Source: Acidobacteriota bacterium (GTDB lineage: Bacteria; Acidobacteriota; Holophagae; Acanthopleuribacterales; Acanthopleuribacteraceae). From it: a DNA stretch of 64,000 nt. The position numbers were made by a program, and so were the translations under genes. Shown one piece after another: positions 45,245 to 55,176 of the stretch. Position 1 is the stretch's first letter. Every line of letters starts with the position of its first letter. Where the stretch lies: the NCBI GenBank assembly GCA_002747255.1, contig PDUC01000042.1, positions 1 through 64,000 on the forward strand, in the 5' to 3' direction. Under the pieces are notes generated by a model. The model had not been told where the DNA came from, did no database searches, and worked only from the letters and a program-made list of their open reading frames with translations.

Positions 45245-45784
45245 ATGAAAAAAATTTTACTCATATGTTTAGCGTTCGGGAGTTTTGCCTTTTCCCAGGA
45301 AATAGATGTAGACAAGAGCCAATTTAAATGGAAGGCATCCAAAAAAGTTGGAGATACCCATTCCGGGCTCATTTTCTTGAAATCTTCCAAAATCACATTA
45401 AAAGACGGAGCCATAAAGAGCGGTGAATTTGTGATGAATATGGAAACTTTTACCGTAGAAGATCTATCCGGCAAATGGGCAACCAAATTTCTGAATCACA
45501 TGAAAAGCGCGGACTTTTTCAACGTAGAAAAATTTCCTGAATCCAAATTGCTCATCACAGACATAAGTGATGGAGTGGCTTCAGGGCAGTTGACCATAAT
45601 GGGTAAGACAGAACCCATTGAATTCAAAGTTAACAGAGACGGTAATACCTACAAAGGTGTAATGACTTTTGACCGAACGAAGTTTGGAATGGTCTACGGC
45701 TCTGACAGCTTTTTCAAAAATCTCGGTGATCGCGTTATTGAAAACAAGGTGGAATTGACCTTTAAAGCGGTGGTTGCCAGCTAA
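45245..45784 (+). CDS. YceI-family periplasmic protein
   Basis: The product has 179 residues. The signal peptide MKKILLICLAFGSFAFS is cleaved before QEIDVDKSQ. The rest is the YceI lipocalin-like fold: SQFKWKASKKVGDTHSGLI, SGEFVMNMETFTVEDL, FLNHMKSADFFNVEKFPES (family signature), GQLTIMGKTEPIEFKVN and MTFDRTKFGMVYG. Family members bind polyisoprenoids or other amphiphiles. AAAGGAG precedes the ATG and a strong terminator follows, so it is a single-gene unit. The ligand is not predictable. Confidence 0.92.
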   Translation: MKKILLICLAFGSFAFSQEIDVDKSQFKWKASKKVGDTHSGLIFLKSSKITLKDGAIKSGEFVMNMETFTVEDLSGKWATKFLNHMKSADFFNVEKFPESKLLITDISDGVASGQLTIMGKTEPIEFKVNRDGNTYKGVMTFDRTKFGMVYGSDSFFKNLGDRVIENKVELTFKAVVAS

Positions 45785-45826
45785 GAAAACAGCGTCTCCC
45801 TTGTCAGGAGACAGCCGTCAAAGAGA

Positions 45827-45870
45827 AAATACCCCGGCAAGGCTTGTGCTTTGTCGGGGTATTTCTTTTT
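45827..45870 (+). terminator. Terminator after yceI-like gene
   Basis: A stem of about 13 bp (AATACCCCGGCAA at 45828-45840 with 45851-45863, one G-U pair) encloses a 10-base loop and is followed by TTTCTTTTT. Confidence 0.85.
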
Positions 45871-45871
45871 C

Positions 45872-45891
45872 ACAATCCAAACATGGATTGT
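45872..45891. repeat. 8-bp inverted repeat upstream of tyrA
   Basis: ACAATCCA (45872-45879) and TGGATTGT (45884-45891) are separated by 4 bases. It lies 44 bases before the tyrA start, directly after the terminator. It could be an operator or a leader hairpin. Confidence 0.4.
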
Positions 45892-45934
45892 TGCGCAGAG
45901 GTTATAATAAGAATGTTATTGAAGGGAGTTGTCA

Positions 45935-46972
45935 ATGGAGCGAAATCTTGAAAAAGTCAGGAAAGAAATAGACAGGTGTGATCGTGAGCTAGTTCGATTG
46001 CTGGAGAAAAGACTGCTTATGGCCGAAGAAGTGGCCAGAATCAAGGAGACCCAAAGCAACGTATCGCTGACTGATCCAAAGCGGGAAAGCGACATGATTC
46101 AAAGACTCATTGCTTCAACCAGTCATCAAGTGCTTCAGTCGGAAATACCCCGGATTTTTTCCATTTGCATGGACATGAGTAAACGAGTCCGGGTCATCAA
46201 GCACCAACGGGAGAAAAACCGCTATTTGCCCAGTCTTGAGATTGGCATTATCGGCTTGGGTAATTTCGGCGAAATGCTGGCCGAAACGTTCAGGCTTCAT
46301 TGGCCGCAGTCCAGGCTCTATCTGTACGATCCCATCAAAGAAAGCTCACACACACTTGAAGAAACCTGTAAAACGGATTTACTCTTTTGCTGTGTACCCA
46401 TTTCTGCTTTTGAGTCATGTCTGCAGCAAGCAGCTCCACACCTGGAAGATCGAACCACTGTGATCGATGTCTGCACAGTGAAAGTCTACGCTGTTCAAAC
46501 CATGGAGCGCGTTCTGAAGGGAAGACGGATGATTGCTTCCCACCCCATGTTCGGACCTCAAAGCACAAAGATGGGAACTGACTTTTTCGGGCTCAATCTG
46601 GTTGCGCACAATTTGAGTGCTCCCGCCTTTATTTACGATGTTTTTCTTCAACTCTGGAACAACCTGGGTGTTCAAATTATCGAATTATCTCCTGAAGAAC
46701 ACGACACGTTTGCTGCCTACTCAATTAACTACAACCACTTCGTCGGGAGAATAGGGGAATGCATAGGACTACAGACCACCCCCATCGATACCCGCGGCTT
46801 TAAAGTCATCTACGATGCCATGCATTATGTCACCAACGACACCTGGCAGTTGTTTCGCGATATGCAGACCTACAACCCCTTTGCCCGCGAAATGAGGGAG
46901 AAAGTTCGGAGCGCAATTGCATCTATTGAAAAGAAGCTGGGTAAAGGGCCTTCGCCGACATGCATTCAATAA
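45935..46972 (+). CDS. tyrA: Chorismate mutase / prephenate dehydrogenase
   Basis: The product has 345 residues and is a bifunctional T-protein. Residues 1-90 are an AroQ-type chorismate mutase (VRKEIDRCDRELVRLLEKRL, with the Arg and Lys pocket, then AEEVARIKETQ). A dehydrogenase domain follows: LEIGIIGLGNFGEMLAETF (NAD loop), DLLFCCVPISAF, IDVCTVKVYAVQTM, and MIASHPMFGPQS, where the His binds prephenate. It converts chorismate to 4-hydroxyphenylpyruvate for tyrosine. This fusion is typical of enteric bacteria but exists elsewhere. AAGGGAG stands 7 bases before the chosen ATG; a TTG 6 bases earlier is unlikely. An inverted repeat lies upstream. Confidence 0.92.
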   Translation: MERNLEKVRKEIDRCDRELVRLLEKRLLMAEEVARIKETQSNVSLTDPKRESDMIQRLIASTSHQVLQSEIPRIFSICMDMSKRVRVIKHQREKNRYLPSLEIGIIGLGNFGEMLAETFRLHWPQSRLYLYDPIKESSHTLEETCKTDLLFCCVPISAFESCLQQAAPHLEDRTTVIDVCTVKVYAVQTMERVLKGRRMIASHPMFGPQSTKMGTDFFGLNLVAHNLSAPAFIYDVFLQLWNNLGVQIIELSPEEHDTFAAYSINYNHFVGRIGECIGLQTTPIDTRGFKVIYDAMHYVTNDTWQLFRDMQTYNPFAREMREKVRSAIASIEKKLGKGPSPTCIQ

Positions 46973-47034
46973 GATGAGGGCATGGTTTACAGTGAAAAAG
47001 AGAATGCTCCCAGGGTAAGAGCAATCAAGCAGTC

Positions 47035-47547
47035 TTAAAGATAAGGCGTTTCATCGTGGTTGAGTTCACCCTCGATGCTGGCACTGGGAGGTAAGCTGTC
47101 TCTCATTCTTTTTAAGGCGTCGTAATGTTCTGTTTCTTCATCGCGGAGTTCGGTGAACAGTTCCTTGACTTCTTCATCGGTGATAAATTCAAGGGCTTCA
47201 TTGTAAAAATCATAGGCTTTTTTTTCTGCTGTCATGCCAAGTTCAAAGGCCTGAAGTACCGACATCGTGCCGCGAATGGCACCGAACTCTGGAGCTTCGA
47301 CATCGAAAATATCGGTAATGTCGACGTTTTTGGGTATATCCCCAAAAAGTGATTTCCTTTTTTCGGAGATCTCTTTGCCGTGTTTTTCTTCGTTTTCCGC
47401 CATTCTTAAAAAGAAATAGCCCGGTTCCGACCCTCCTAATTGAGACGCGAACTGGTGATAGCGTTTGTATGCTTCAGCCTCTATTAACATGGCCAGATCC
47501 AGTGCATCCATGAGGTCTAATTTGGCAAAGTCGATACTCGTAAACAT
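47035..47547 (-). CDS. Rubrerythrin-like ferritin-fold protein
   Basis: The product is a 170-residue four-helix bundle. Diiron ligand motifs appear as two pairs: LIEAEAYKRYHQFA with MAENEEKHGKEI, and GMTAEKKAYDFYNEA with LRDEETEHYDAL, i.e. Glu and ExxH spaced as in rubrerythrin and erythrin. There is no C-terminal rubredoxin domain, so electrons must come from elsewhere. Such proteins reduce peroxide or store iron. The GGAG 6 bases before the ATG at 47547 sets the start; an ATG 4 codons upstream is possible. The gene is monocistronic, transcribed towards tyrA. Confidence 0.85.
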   Translation of the reverse strand: MFTSIDFAKLDLMDALDLAMLIEAEAYKRYHQFASQLGGSEPGYFFLRMAENEEKHGKEISEKRKSLFGDIPKNVDITDIFDVEAPEFGAIRGTMSVLQAFELGMTAEKKAYDFYNEALEFITDEEVKELFTELRDEETEHYDALKRMRDSLPPSASIEGELNHDETPYL

Positions 47548-47764
47548 GGTGAACTCCATAAGTATAATGTATTAAAATAGCATTGAAATTCTAAATCATA
47601 GCCTCGATTGAAGCAAGAAAAAATGAGATGAAGGGAACCGGTACGGAAGTTTTCTTCTGGGATGGGCCTTCTGGCGAACAGGCAAATGGAGGTAACACCA
47701 AGGGAAACGGATTTGTTGAACCCCTGGTGGCAAGGGGCTGGTTGGAACACTTGATTGATTGAAA

Positions 47765-50446
47765 TCAGTTAACACCCATTTCTTTAACCACACCCTTTGA
47801 ATTATTCACGAGCCTTCTCGCCAGGACTTCAACCTCGCTGATAGCTGAATCGATGTCATAGTCACCTATGGCGCGATCTATTTTCTCTGTGTGTTCAGGG
47901 TACTTCTGCCCGAGGATACCGGTAATGGTTCGCCATGTTTTCAGAGCCTCTTCCAGATCATCTTCCAGGAGAAAGGGAAGCTTTTGGAGCAGGTCTTCGA
48001 CTTGATCGCCATCATTTGAATTTGTATTCACGAATGTTGCGGACACAACAGGTTCTGCTTGTATATTTCTCTCGATGATGGTTTCCAGTGATGATATGAC
48101 GCTTGCCAATTCGCGATCCAGTTTTAAAAGCGATGTTTCTGTATTTTTGCTTTTCTCACGAATATGGGACTCAAGTATTTGACATTTTTTGGCCAAGCCT
48201 TCAGCACCAATGAGTCCAGCCAATCCCTTCAAGGTATGCACAAGCAGCTCGGCATTGGCAGAATCTTCCTGCTCCAGGCTCTTGCCAATCGCATCCGCAC
48301 AGTTTCTGTATTTCGCTTCAAAACTCATCATTGACTTTAGGTATAGTTTTTCAATACCTCCATGACGAGTAAGACCCAGTTCCTCATTGACAGCATGGTC
48401 ACTCACTTGACTGACCGTGCCCGTGCCGGACTCCTGTTTTTGGTGTATAACAAAAGGCACTTCCTCGATACCCAGCCACTTGACCAGGGTCATGTAGAGT
48501 TGTCTGAAATCAATTGGTTTACTAATGTAGGCATTCATACCGGCATTGAGACACCTGCTGCGGTCTTCAATCATGGCGCTCGCTGTCATGGCGATAATGG
48601 GAATGGGTTGAAGATCGTTTGCCTTTTCGTTTTCCCTGATTTTTCTGGTTGCCTCAAAACCATCCATAACTGGCATGTGGCAATCCATCAGAACAATATC
48701 AAATGAACCTTCTTTGACTTTGTTGCAAGCTACCAGGCCATTTTTTGCGATTTCAAATTCAAAGCCCATCTGCTGCAATGCTGAGCAGGCTACCTGCTGG
48801 TTGATGTGATTGTCTTCAACCAGCAGGATCTTGTAATCAAACTGACTACTGTGATCGGAATTGAGCAATTCCTCAAGGAAATTGTCATTAGACCACGCGG
48901 TGGGTGTCGTATCGTCAGTTTCCATGTGACCTTTTGGAAATTGTAATGTAAACCAGAATGTCGATCCTTTTCCTACCTCGCTTTCAACTCCCATTTCTCC
49001 ACCCATCAGTTCAACCAGTTGCTTGGCTATGGTTAGACCGAGACCTGTTCCGCCGAATTTTCTTGTCGTTGATAAATCCGCTTGAGTAAAGGATTCAAAA
49101 AGTGCATTCTGTCGCTCTCGAGGTATGCCTATCCCTGTATCTTTTACACTGAATTGAAGTGTTAGATCCGAACAGTTTTCATCTACTATTTCCACGGAGG
49201 TACTGATCTGACCCTGGTCTGTAAATTTCAGTGCATTGTTTAAGAGATTGATGATGACCTGTTTTAAGCGAACAGAATCACCCATGATAAAAATAGGTGA
49301 TTCCGATTGCACGTCATTTATGAGGTCAATGTGTTTGGCTTGTGCCTGGAGAGAAAGGACAGCAATGACTTCATTAATGGCTTGATTTAGATTGAAATTG
49401 ACGGACTCAATTTCCAGTTTACCTGCCTCAATTTTTGAAAAGTCAAGGATGTCATTGAGAACCGTAAGCAGAGAAGACGAACTGGTATGAATCACGCTGA
49501 CGTAATCTCTTTGCTTCTTGTTCAATTTGGAACCCAGCAGGAGTTGAGCCATTCCTATCACGCCGTTCATGGGAGTTCGGATTTCGTGGCTCATATTGGC
49601 AAGAAACGCTGATTTGGCTTGGTTCGCTCGATCGGCTTCCTCTTTCGCATCCTTCATCCTGAGTCTTGCCTGGGTCAGCTGGTGGTTAACACGACTGATA
49701 TTGCGTCCAATTTTGGAAAAAATGATGATGACACCAATCATGATAATAATGGAGAGAACAATGGAAAGAAACATATCCATTTCTTTCTTGTGTTGGATTT
49801 CTGCCTGCAGTGTCTCCAGCTTTAATGTGCCGTTGTAGTAAAATCGATTGGCGTTTTCCCGAAGCCTGATGAAATGAGACGGCGTCATTTTTAGATACAT
49901 TTTTATTTCATGGGCTTTTTTCCAGTAAGCCTGATCATCACCGCTTTTGGCAAAGTGATCGCGTTGGCGAAGCAAGACTGAAAAGGTCTGAATGCTGTGC
50001 TTGATTGCATCGAGTTTGGGTTGTAAATCGATAATCGCTAAAATGTGGTTTTCGCGCTTTTCGGGTGTGTAGCTGATATCCGTAGCCATTTTATCGATAT
50101 TTTCAAGGTTCAAAGGCGTATAGGTGGTAAAGGTTCCACCCTCCTGCAAGATATGAAATGCATTCTGGATATTATCGAAAAACACCATGCTCTCTTTGAG
50201 AATTTTATCCCGGTTTGTCGGACCCGCAGTCGTGGCCAATCGATAAAAGTTGCGTTCGATTAGATGGATATTGTTGACAATTAGTTTTCCGATAGCGATG
50301 TGAGCGTATTCATTTTCAATTCTATCATCCATTTTCTTCGTGCAATGCACAAGATAATAATGACTGATAAACAGCAGAAAAAAACCAAGCACGAAGACCA
50401 TGCTAAGCTGGAGGATATGTTTTAAAACAAGCTTATTGGGTTTCAT
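47765..50446 (-). CDS. Hybrid sensor kinase with receiver and HPt domain
   Basis: The product has 893 residues. Two membrane helices (about 11-31 and 225-246) flank a helical periplasmic sensor of about 190 residues with no recognised family. Then come HisKA with [11 protein letters not shown] (His287), HATPase_c ([28 protein letters not shown]), a receiver (VEDNHINQQ; Asp588 in LMDCHMP; Lys in YISKPI) and an HPt domain ([13 protein letters not shown], His737). It contains the full BarA/ArcB-type phosphorelay and should pass phosphate to a separate receiver. The start overlaps the stop of the binding-protein gene (ATGA). Last gene of a five-gene operon. Confidence 0.92.
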   Translation of the reverse strand: MKPNKLVLKHILQLSMVFVLGFFLLFISHYYLVHCTKKMDDRIENEYAHIAIGKLIVNNIHLIERNFYRLATTAGPTNRDKILKESMVFFDNIQNAFHILQEGGTFTTYTPLNLENIDKMATDISYTPEKRENHILAIIDLQPKLDAIKHSIQTFSVLLRQRDHFAKSGDDQAYWKKAHEIKMYLKMTPSHFIRLRENANRFYYNGTLKLETLQAEIQHKKEMDMFLSIVLSIIIMIGVIIIFSKIGRNISRVNHQLTQARLRMKDAKEEADRANQAKSAFLANMSHEIRTPMNGVIGMAQLLLGSKLNKKQRDYVSVIHTSSSSLLTVLNDILDFSKIEAGKLEIESVNFNLNQAINEVIAVLSLQAQAKHIDLINDVQSESPIFIMGDSVRLKQVIINLLNNALKFTDQGQISTSVEIVDENCSDLTLQFSVKDTGIGIPRERQNALFESFTQADLSTTRKFGGTGLGLTIAKQLVELMGGEMGVESEVGKGSTFWFTLQFPKGHMETDDTTPTAWSNDNFLEELLNSDHSSQFDYKILLVEDNHINQQVACSALQQMGFEFEIAKNGLVACNKVKEGSFDIVLMDCHMPVMDGFEATRKIRENEKANDLQPIPIIAMTASAMIEDRSRCLNAGMNAYISKPIDFRQLYMTLVKWLGIEEVPFVIHQKQESGTGTVSQVSDHAVNEELGLTRHGGIEKLYLKSMMSFEAKYRNCADAIGKSLEQEDSANAELLVHTLKGLAGLIGAEGLAKKCQILESHIREKSKNTETSLLKLDRELASVISSLETIIERNIQAEPVVSATFVNTNSNDGDQVEDLLQKLPFLLEDDLEEALKTWRTITGILGQKYPEHTEKIDRAIGDYDIDSAISEVEVLARRLVNNSKGVVKEMGVN

Positions 50447-51246
50447 TGAGTCTGAATCTCCCCGGGTTTAGAAACAGAATCCAGAAAACCGTACTTTCGG
50501 AAAACTTCTTGTCCTCTGGTGGAAGCAGCAAACAGCATGAATTTTTTGGCCAATTCCTTATTGCGCGCAAAAGAAAGAAGATTCAACAACAAGTGTTTCT
50601 TTGGGGCGATGGTTTCATCCAGTTTAAGGCGGTCCATGGCATCCTTGTTTTCTTTGAAAAAGGCAGTGGCTCCCCAATTCAATATCACATCGGTCATCTT
50701 TTCGTGGAGTGTCTTGTTCATTGTTCTGGAGTCGGAAGCAATCAGGACAGCGTGATCCAAAACCGTGTCGTAAATGCCCTGTTTTTGCAGTATCTTCTTG
50801 CTTTGCTTGCCGATACTGCACGAATCAGGGTTGGCGATGACGGTGAGGTATTGTTCATTTTTCAATACATTGATATCAGCCGGGATATTCTTTGGATTTC
50901 CCTTTTGGACAATGAGGCTGGCCTGGTTATACCCCACATAGATGTAATCTTTAAGCAGACCGTCCTCAAAATGCTTTTCGCGATAGGATTCCGATCCGGG
51001 AAGATAGAGTTCACCGAAATGACTGAACTTCAAACTCTGGTAGAGATCTTCAGACCCTCCCTGGGTGATGGTCACAGAGCAGTTGTTTTCTTTTTCAAAG
51101 ATTTCGGCCAGCTCTTTTATTGGGTTCACCATGGTGATGCCGCAATAAATGAGCAATTCATCGACTTCCTCTTGTTCGTTGCTTGAGCGATTGCAACTCA
51201 GGCACAGACACGCTGTGCATAATACGGTAAACAGCAATTTCTTCAA
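50443..51246 (-). CDS. ModA-like periplasmic binding lipoprotein
   Basis: The product has 267 residues. The lipobox CLCLSCN makes it a lipoprotein. The fold is a type-2 periplasmic binding protein like Mod[21 protein letters not shown] (first lobe strand and helix), [15 protein letters not shown] (the G-G-S binding turn), [13 protein letters not shown] and [17 protein letters not shown]. The oxyanion-binding Ser/Thr pattern is only partly kept, so the ligand may not be molybdate. No ABC permease or ATPase gene is near. Instead it is translationally coupled (ATGA overlaps at both ends) to a receiver-HD-GYP gene and a hybrid kinase, so it is more likely a sensing subunit than a transporter part; this is inference. 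Confidence 0.85.
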   Translation of the reverse strand: MKKLLFTVLCTACLCLSCNRSSNEQEEVDELLIYCGITMVNPIKELAEIFEKENNCSVTITQGGSEDLYQSLKFSHFGELYLPGSESYREKHFEDGLLKDYIYVGYNQASLIVQKGNPKNIPADINVLKNEQYLTVIANPDSCSIGKQSKKILQKQGIYDTVLDHAVLIASDSRTMNKTLHEKMTDVILNWGATAFFKENKDAMDRLKLDETIAPKKHLLLNLLSFARNKELAKKFMLFAASTRGQEVFRKYGFLDSVSKPGEIQTQ

Positions 51247-52274
51247 AATGTCGTTCCTCCTGTTTCTTTGTATCGATCTTTTGTGGCGAGAACTTCATCG
51301 ATACAGCTCATAAAAGCATCGACGAGAGTGGGTTCAAAGTAACTGCCACTGTCTCTTTGTATGACTTCGATTGCCTTTTCCACTGGCCAGGCCTGCTTGT
51401 AGGGACGCTCCGAGGTGAGCGCATCAAAGGTATCGGCGATTGAAACAATGCGGCTTGCAAGAGGGATTTCTTCACCTTTCAAACCCTTGGGATAACCCGT
51501 TCCATCCCATTTTTCATGATGTGTAAGGGCAATGGTTCTCGCGAGTTTCAAAAGACCGGATTCATGGTGTCCAATGATATCGGCTCCTATTTGTGGATGC
51601 GTGCGCATGATTTTCCACTCTTCATCAGTGAGTTTGCCTCTTTTTGAAAGGATATAGTCGGGGATGCCAATTTTCCCGATATCGTGCATGGGGGCTGCAT
51701 TCAGTATCATGGTTGCAGCTTCTTTTGGGAGGCCTGCCTTGATCGCTATGTGTTCGGCATAGTAACTCATGCGGATGACATGCAATCCGGTTTCATTGTC
51801 CTTGTATTCTGCAGCCCGACCCAGACGCCTGATGATTTCCAGTCGAGTTGCTTCCAGTTCCTCTGTGCGTTCTTTGACCTTTAATTCCAAAACCCTGTTC
51901 TGATCGGACAGAGCCAGATGCGTTTTTATCCGTGCCTTAACGAGAACGGGACTAACGGGCTTTCTGATGTAGTCTACTGCTCCTGCATTAAAACCTTTGA
52001 ATTCATCTGTTTCCTCACTTTTCGCTGTGACGAATATAATGGGAATATTTTGGGTCTTATGGTTCGATTTAAGAATACGGCATACTTCGTAACCATCCAT
52101 TTCAGGCATCATGATATCTAAAAGTATCAAGTCAGGAGGAGCTGATGTCGCTATTTCAATGGCCCTCTTTCCATGAAGTGCAACCTTGAGTTTATAGGAA
52201 GAACTCAGAATTCCCTTTAAAACGTCTATGTTTTCAGGCGTGTCATCCACTAGCAAGAGGGTTTGTAGCTTCAT
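51243..52274 (-). CDS. Receiver-HD-GYP response regulator (c-di-GMP phosphodiesterase type)
   Basis: The product has 343 residues. The N-terminal receiver has LLVDDTPENID, the phosphoacceptor in LILLDIMMPEMDG and Lys in YIRKPV. A coiled linker (LELKVKERTEELEATRLEII) leads to an HD-GYP domain with GLHVIRM, PMHDIGKIGIPD (the HD pair), HPQIGADII, ALTHHEKWDGTGYPKGL (GYP motif) and RIVSIADTFDALTSERPYK. Residues for metal binding are kept, so it probably hydrolyses c-di-GMP. AAGGA stands 7 bases before the ATG at 52274, which follows the upstream kinase stop by 4 bases. It is the likely output of the neighbouring kinases. Confidence 0.92.
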   Translation of the reverse strand: MKLQTLLLVDDTPENIDVLKGILSSSYKLKVALHGKRAIEIATSAPPDLILLDIMMPEMDGYEVCRILKSNHKTQNIPIIFVTAKSEETDEFKGFNAGAVDYIRKPVSPVLVKARIKTHLALSDQNRVLELKVKERTEELEATRLEIIRRLGRAAEYKDNETGLHVIRMSYYAEHIAIKAGLPKEAATMILNAAPMHDIGKIGIPDYILSKRGKLTDEEWKIMRTHPQIGADIIGHHESGLLKLARTIALTHHEKWDGTGYPKGLKGEEIPLASRIVSIADTFDALTSERPYKQAWPVEKAIEVIQRDSGSYFEPTLVDAFMSCIDEVLATKDRYKETGGTTF

Positions 52275-52278
52275 GCCT

Positions 52279-55086
52279 TCATCCTTCAAGATCAGTTTTT
52301 AACTGCAGAACCAGTTCAAGAGCCTTTTCAAATTCATATTGAGAAATGAGATCCTGGATATGCTTAAACTTCTTTTGTACCGACATCTGCTTGGGTGTGG
52401 CCAGCAGTTTTTCGATAAGCTGTTCTGCGTCTGTATCTGATTCCTCAAGCAATTGAATCAACTGGCACATCAATGGCAGTACTTGTTTGAGATCAATGGG
52501 TTTTTCTTGTTGAGGAGGTTGGTGGTTGGCATTTTTTTGATGCAGGTCTTGAACAGAGGAAATGCTTTTGAGAACTTGCTGAAGGGGTACTTTAACTTGA
52601 TTCAGCTTGTCATAAAAGGTCTCGCTGCTGATTTTCCCGCCATCTTTAAAGAGCGTTTCAAGGTCCTTTGCCGCGCTGTGAAGAGCCATGGCTCCCATGT
52701 TGCCTGAAACCCCTTTCAAGGTGTGAATGAGTCGATGTGCTTTCGGTAAATCGCCCTGTTCGTAAGCCTGCTTGATGCACTCAATTTTGGTTGCGTGATT
52801 GAGGGTGAATTTATTCAAAATGGAGGCATAGATTTTTTTATTACCCCCAGCTTGTGCAACTCCCTTGCTGAGGTCAATTCCAGGAAGGTGAGACGGTAGA
52901 GTGAAAGGCCGATCTCCTTTTAATGCGTCGTGCTCTCTAATTCCAGACTTCGTCACCGTGGCCAAGGCTTTCGAGAGAACCGTTCTGCTTACGGGTTTCT
53001 GGATGATGTCGTCAAACATTCTGTCTGCCTTATCGATTGCCTGTAAACTGGCTTCAGTTGCAATCAGAAGAATGGTTGGATCGCCGTATTGCCCTTTGCC
53101 GGATTTAATGGTTTTAGATAATTCGACACCCGTCAATCCTTTTAATTGATTCTCCATGAGTAGTAAGTCATAGGGGTCGCCGCTCTGTTTTGCTGTTTTG
53201 ACTTCGCGTATTGCTTCTTCAGCTGTGGAAACAGCCTCACTCTGCAAGTTGAATGTTCTGAGCAAATTCTGTATTGCGTGTTGTGCAAAAGAATGATCAT
53301 CGACAATTAGAATTTTTTTATAAGGGTGTGGTGGACTGCATTCCTTTTCATGTTCAGATGCTATTTGTAAGGGAACGTGCAGGACAAACAGACTGCCGGG
53401 ACCTTCTTTCTCCTCAATGGTGAGATCCCCGTCCATGAGCTTGGCTATTTTTAAGCACATGGAAAGTCCCATTCCTGTGCCACCCTGTTTTCGGTTGTCG
53501 GAACTTTCTCCCTGAGAAAAAGGCTGGAAAAGGTGATCCCGAAATTGAGGTGAGATACCTATGCCTGTATCATCGACGGAGATTTTTAAATAGATACGGT
53601 CGTCGTCTTTCGTTTTTAAAGACTCGACGTGAACATCTATAAAACCGACATCCGTAAATTTAATGGCGTTTTTAACGAGTTCTTTCAGTATTTGTTCCAG
53701 TCGATACGGGTCTCCCACTACATACGGAGGTACATTCGGCTCTACATTGAAATTGACTTCCAGCTCTTTTTTTGAAGCGTGAAGAGCGAGGGAAGATGAT
53801 AGATTGTCCATAATGTCGAAAAAGTTGAACGTTAAAGTCTCAGGCCTAAGATCATCGGTTTCAAGAATGGAGAAGTCCAGCAAGTCATCAATTAACATGG
53901 TCAAACGATTTGCCGAGGTGTCCATTTTATTTAAATATTCACGTTGTCTGGGAGTGATTTGAGTTTCGGACATCAAGTAGATGAGTCCGTTGATGGAATT
54001 GAGCGGAGTTTTGATCTCATGGCTCATCGATGCCATAAATTCAGACTTCAAAGCATTGGCTTTTTCCGCACTTTCCTTGGCTTCGATTAAATATCTCTCC
54101 GTCTTATGCTGCTCTGTAATATCCGTAAATGTCTGCAAAATTGCGGGTTGACCCTGAAATGTAATACCCACTTGTGATCGTTGTAAAATTTTATCGCCGA
54201 GGCAGTTCTGACTTTTAAATATTTTACCTGTGCTCTTGCCCTTGTAAATCATGGGGCATTCAGGGCAGCGCTCGATGGTGCCTTCAATGGCAACGGGGCA
54301 TTTCTTGCCGTGGTCCTCGCTGTCCAGAGTGTCCAGGAGGAATCTGCTTTGATATAAGACCGTTCCCTCATTGTTGACAATGTCCATGTATACAGGCAGG
54401 TGATCCAACAGACTGTTAAGGGTTAGCTCACTATTGACAATACGCTGGACAATGGGTCTGACAATTAAAAATATAACGCAAAACAAGACGATGAGCCTCA
54501 AAATGAAAATAAAAAATCCGATATTTTTTGAGCCCTGGGTAAACTGCCTGCTTTCAGTTTTGTATTGTTGAGTCACCTCATGCAGCGAACTGAGAAGAGT
54601 TCCCGTTGCATGTTGAAGTAGCTCTTGGACTTTTTTCTGGTTGGGTGTTTGAAGCAGCTCGCGCAGGCCGCTTAGGTATTCCTTTACCAACCGGTCAACC
54701 ATCAGGGGTTGATCAAAGTACATTTTCAACAGGGCGGGACTTGGCTCGAAGCTGGATCCGTCCGGAAGATTGCCGGTCGTCAGAATGTTATGCGACTCAG
54801 CCATCAAGTCGATACAATCATTGAGCTGCTTTCTGACCTCGTTTTTTAAATCGGTTTCAGATTCTGGAATCCCACACAAACGATGCATGAGCAGGATCGT
54901 TCGCTGTGAGAGCATTTCCTGCCGCTGGCTTATCTCAATAACCGCGGTGTAATCACTGTGTTTGTGAATGATGCGGAGTGTTGAGAGCAGAGATCCAAGA
55001 GAGAGAACGAGAACAATACTGATGACCAGAACATAAAAAGATGTAAACTTTCTCGCTTTCGCTATGTGCCTGTGTTTTTTTTTCAT
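52279..55086 (-). CDS. Hybrid sensor kinase with PilJ-like sensor, variant receiver and HPt
   Basis: The product has 935 residues with two membrane helices (about 16-36 and 190-211) around a helical periplasmic region whose first part (ISQRQEMLSQRTILLMHRL) matches the type IV pili/PilJ-like sensor motif. Then come a PAS-like region with a Cys cluster (CPVAIEGTIERCPECPMIY), HisKA (SHEIKTPLNSI, His356), HATPase_c (KELVKNAIKF, GGTGMGLSM), a receiver and an HPt (IHTLKGVSGNMGA, His788). The receiver has normal IVDDH acids and a Lys in IIQKP, but the phosphoacceptor position reads LLLMENQL: Glu645 (codon GAG) replaces Asp. A C-terminal helical extension follows. It lies between the single receiver and the HD-GYP gene. 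Confidence 0.9.
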   Translation of the reverse strand: MKKKHRHIAKARKFTSFYVLVISIVLVLSLGSLLSTLRIIHKHSDYTAVIEISQRQEMLSQRTILLMHRLCGIPESETDLKNEVRKQLNDCIDLMAESHNILTTGNLPDGSSFEPSPALLKMYFDQPLMVDRLVKEYLSGLRELLQTPNQKKVQELLQHATGTLLSSLHEVTQQYKTESRQFTQGSKNIGFFIFILRLIVLFCVIFLIVRPIVQRIVNSELTLNSLLDHLPVYMDIVNNEGTVLYQSRFLLDTLDSEDHGKKCPVAIEGTIERCPECPMIYKGKSTGKIFKSQNCLGDKILQRSQVGITFQGQPAILQTFTDITEQHKTERYLIEAKESAEKANALKSEFMASMSHEIKTPLNSINGLIYLMSETQITPRQREYLNKMDTSANRLTMLIDDLLDFSILETDDLRPETLTFNFFDIMDNLSSSLALHASKKELEVNFNVEPNVPPYVVGDPYRLEQILKELVKNAIKFTDVGFIDVHVESLKTKDDDRIYLKISVDDTGIGISPQFRDHLFQPFSQGESSDNRKQGGTGMGLSMCLKIAKLMDGDLTIEEKEGPGSLFVLHVPLQIASEHEKECSPPHPYKKILIVDDHSFAQHAIQNLLRTFNLQSEAVSTAEEAIREVKTAKQSGDPYDLLLMENQLKGLTGVELSKTIKSGKGQYGDPTILLIATEASLQAIDKADRMFDDIIQKPVSRTVLSKALATVTKSGIREHDALKGDRPFTLPSHLPGIDLSKGVAQAGGNKKIYASILNKFTLNHATKIECIKQAYEQGDLPKAHRLIHTLKGVSGNMGAMALHSAAKDLETLFKDGGKISSETFYDKLNQVKVPLQQVLKSISSVQDLHQKNANHQPPQQEKPIDLKQVLPLMCQLIQLLEESDTDAEQLIEKLLATPKQMSVQKKFKHIQDLISQYEFEKALELVLQLKTDLEG

Positions 55087-55176
55087 AGATTTAGAGTTTT
55101 ATCGATTAAATTCATTTGAGATGGGGAGGAAGGACTTCTTTTACAGAAAGACGCGAAGATATGGCGAAAATTCAGC

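Noticed and set aside
47561-47588. Promoter-like TTTCAA and TATACT upstream of the rubrerythrin gene
   Set aside because: The expected transcript start would fall inside the ribosome site, so it cannot serve the chosen start codon.
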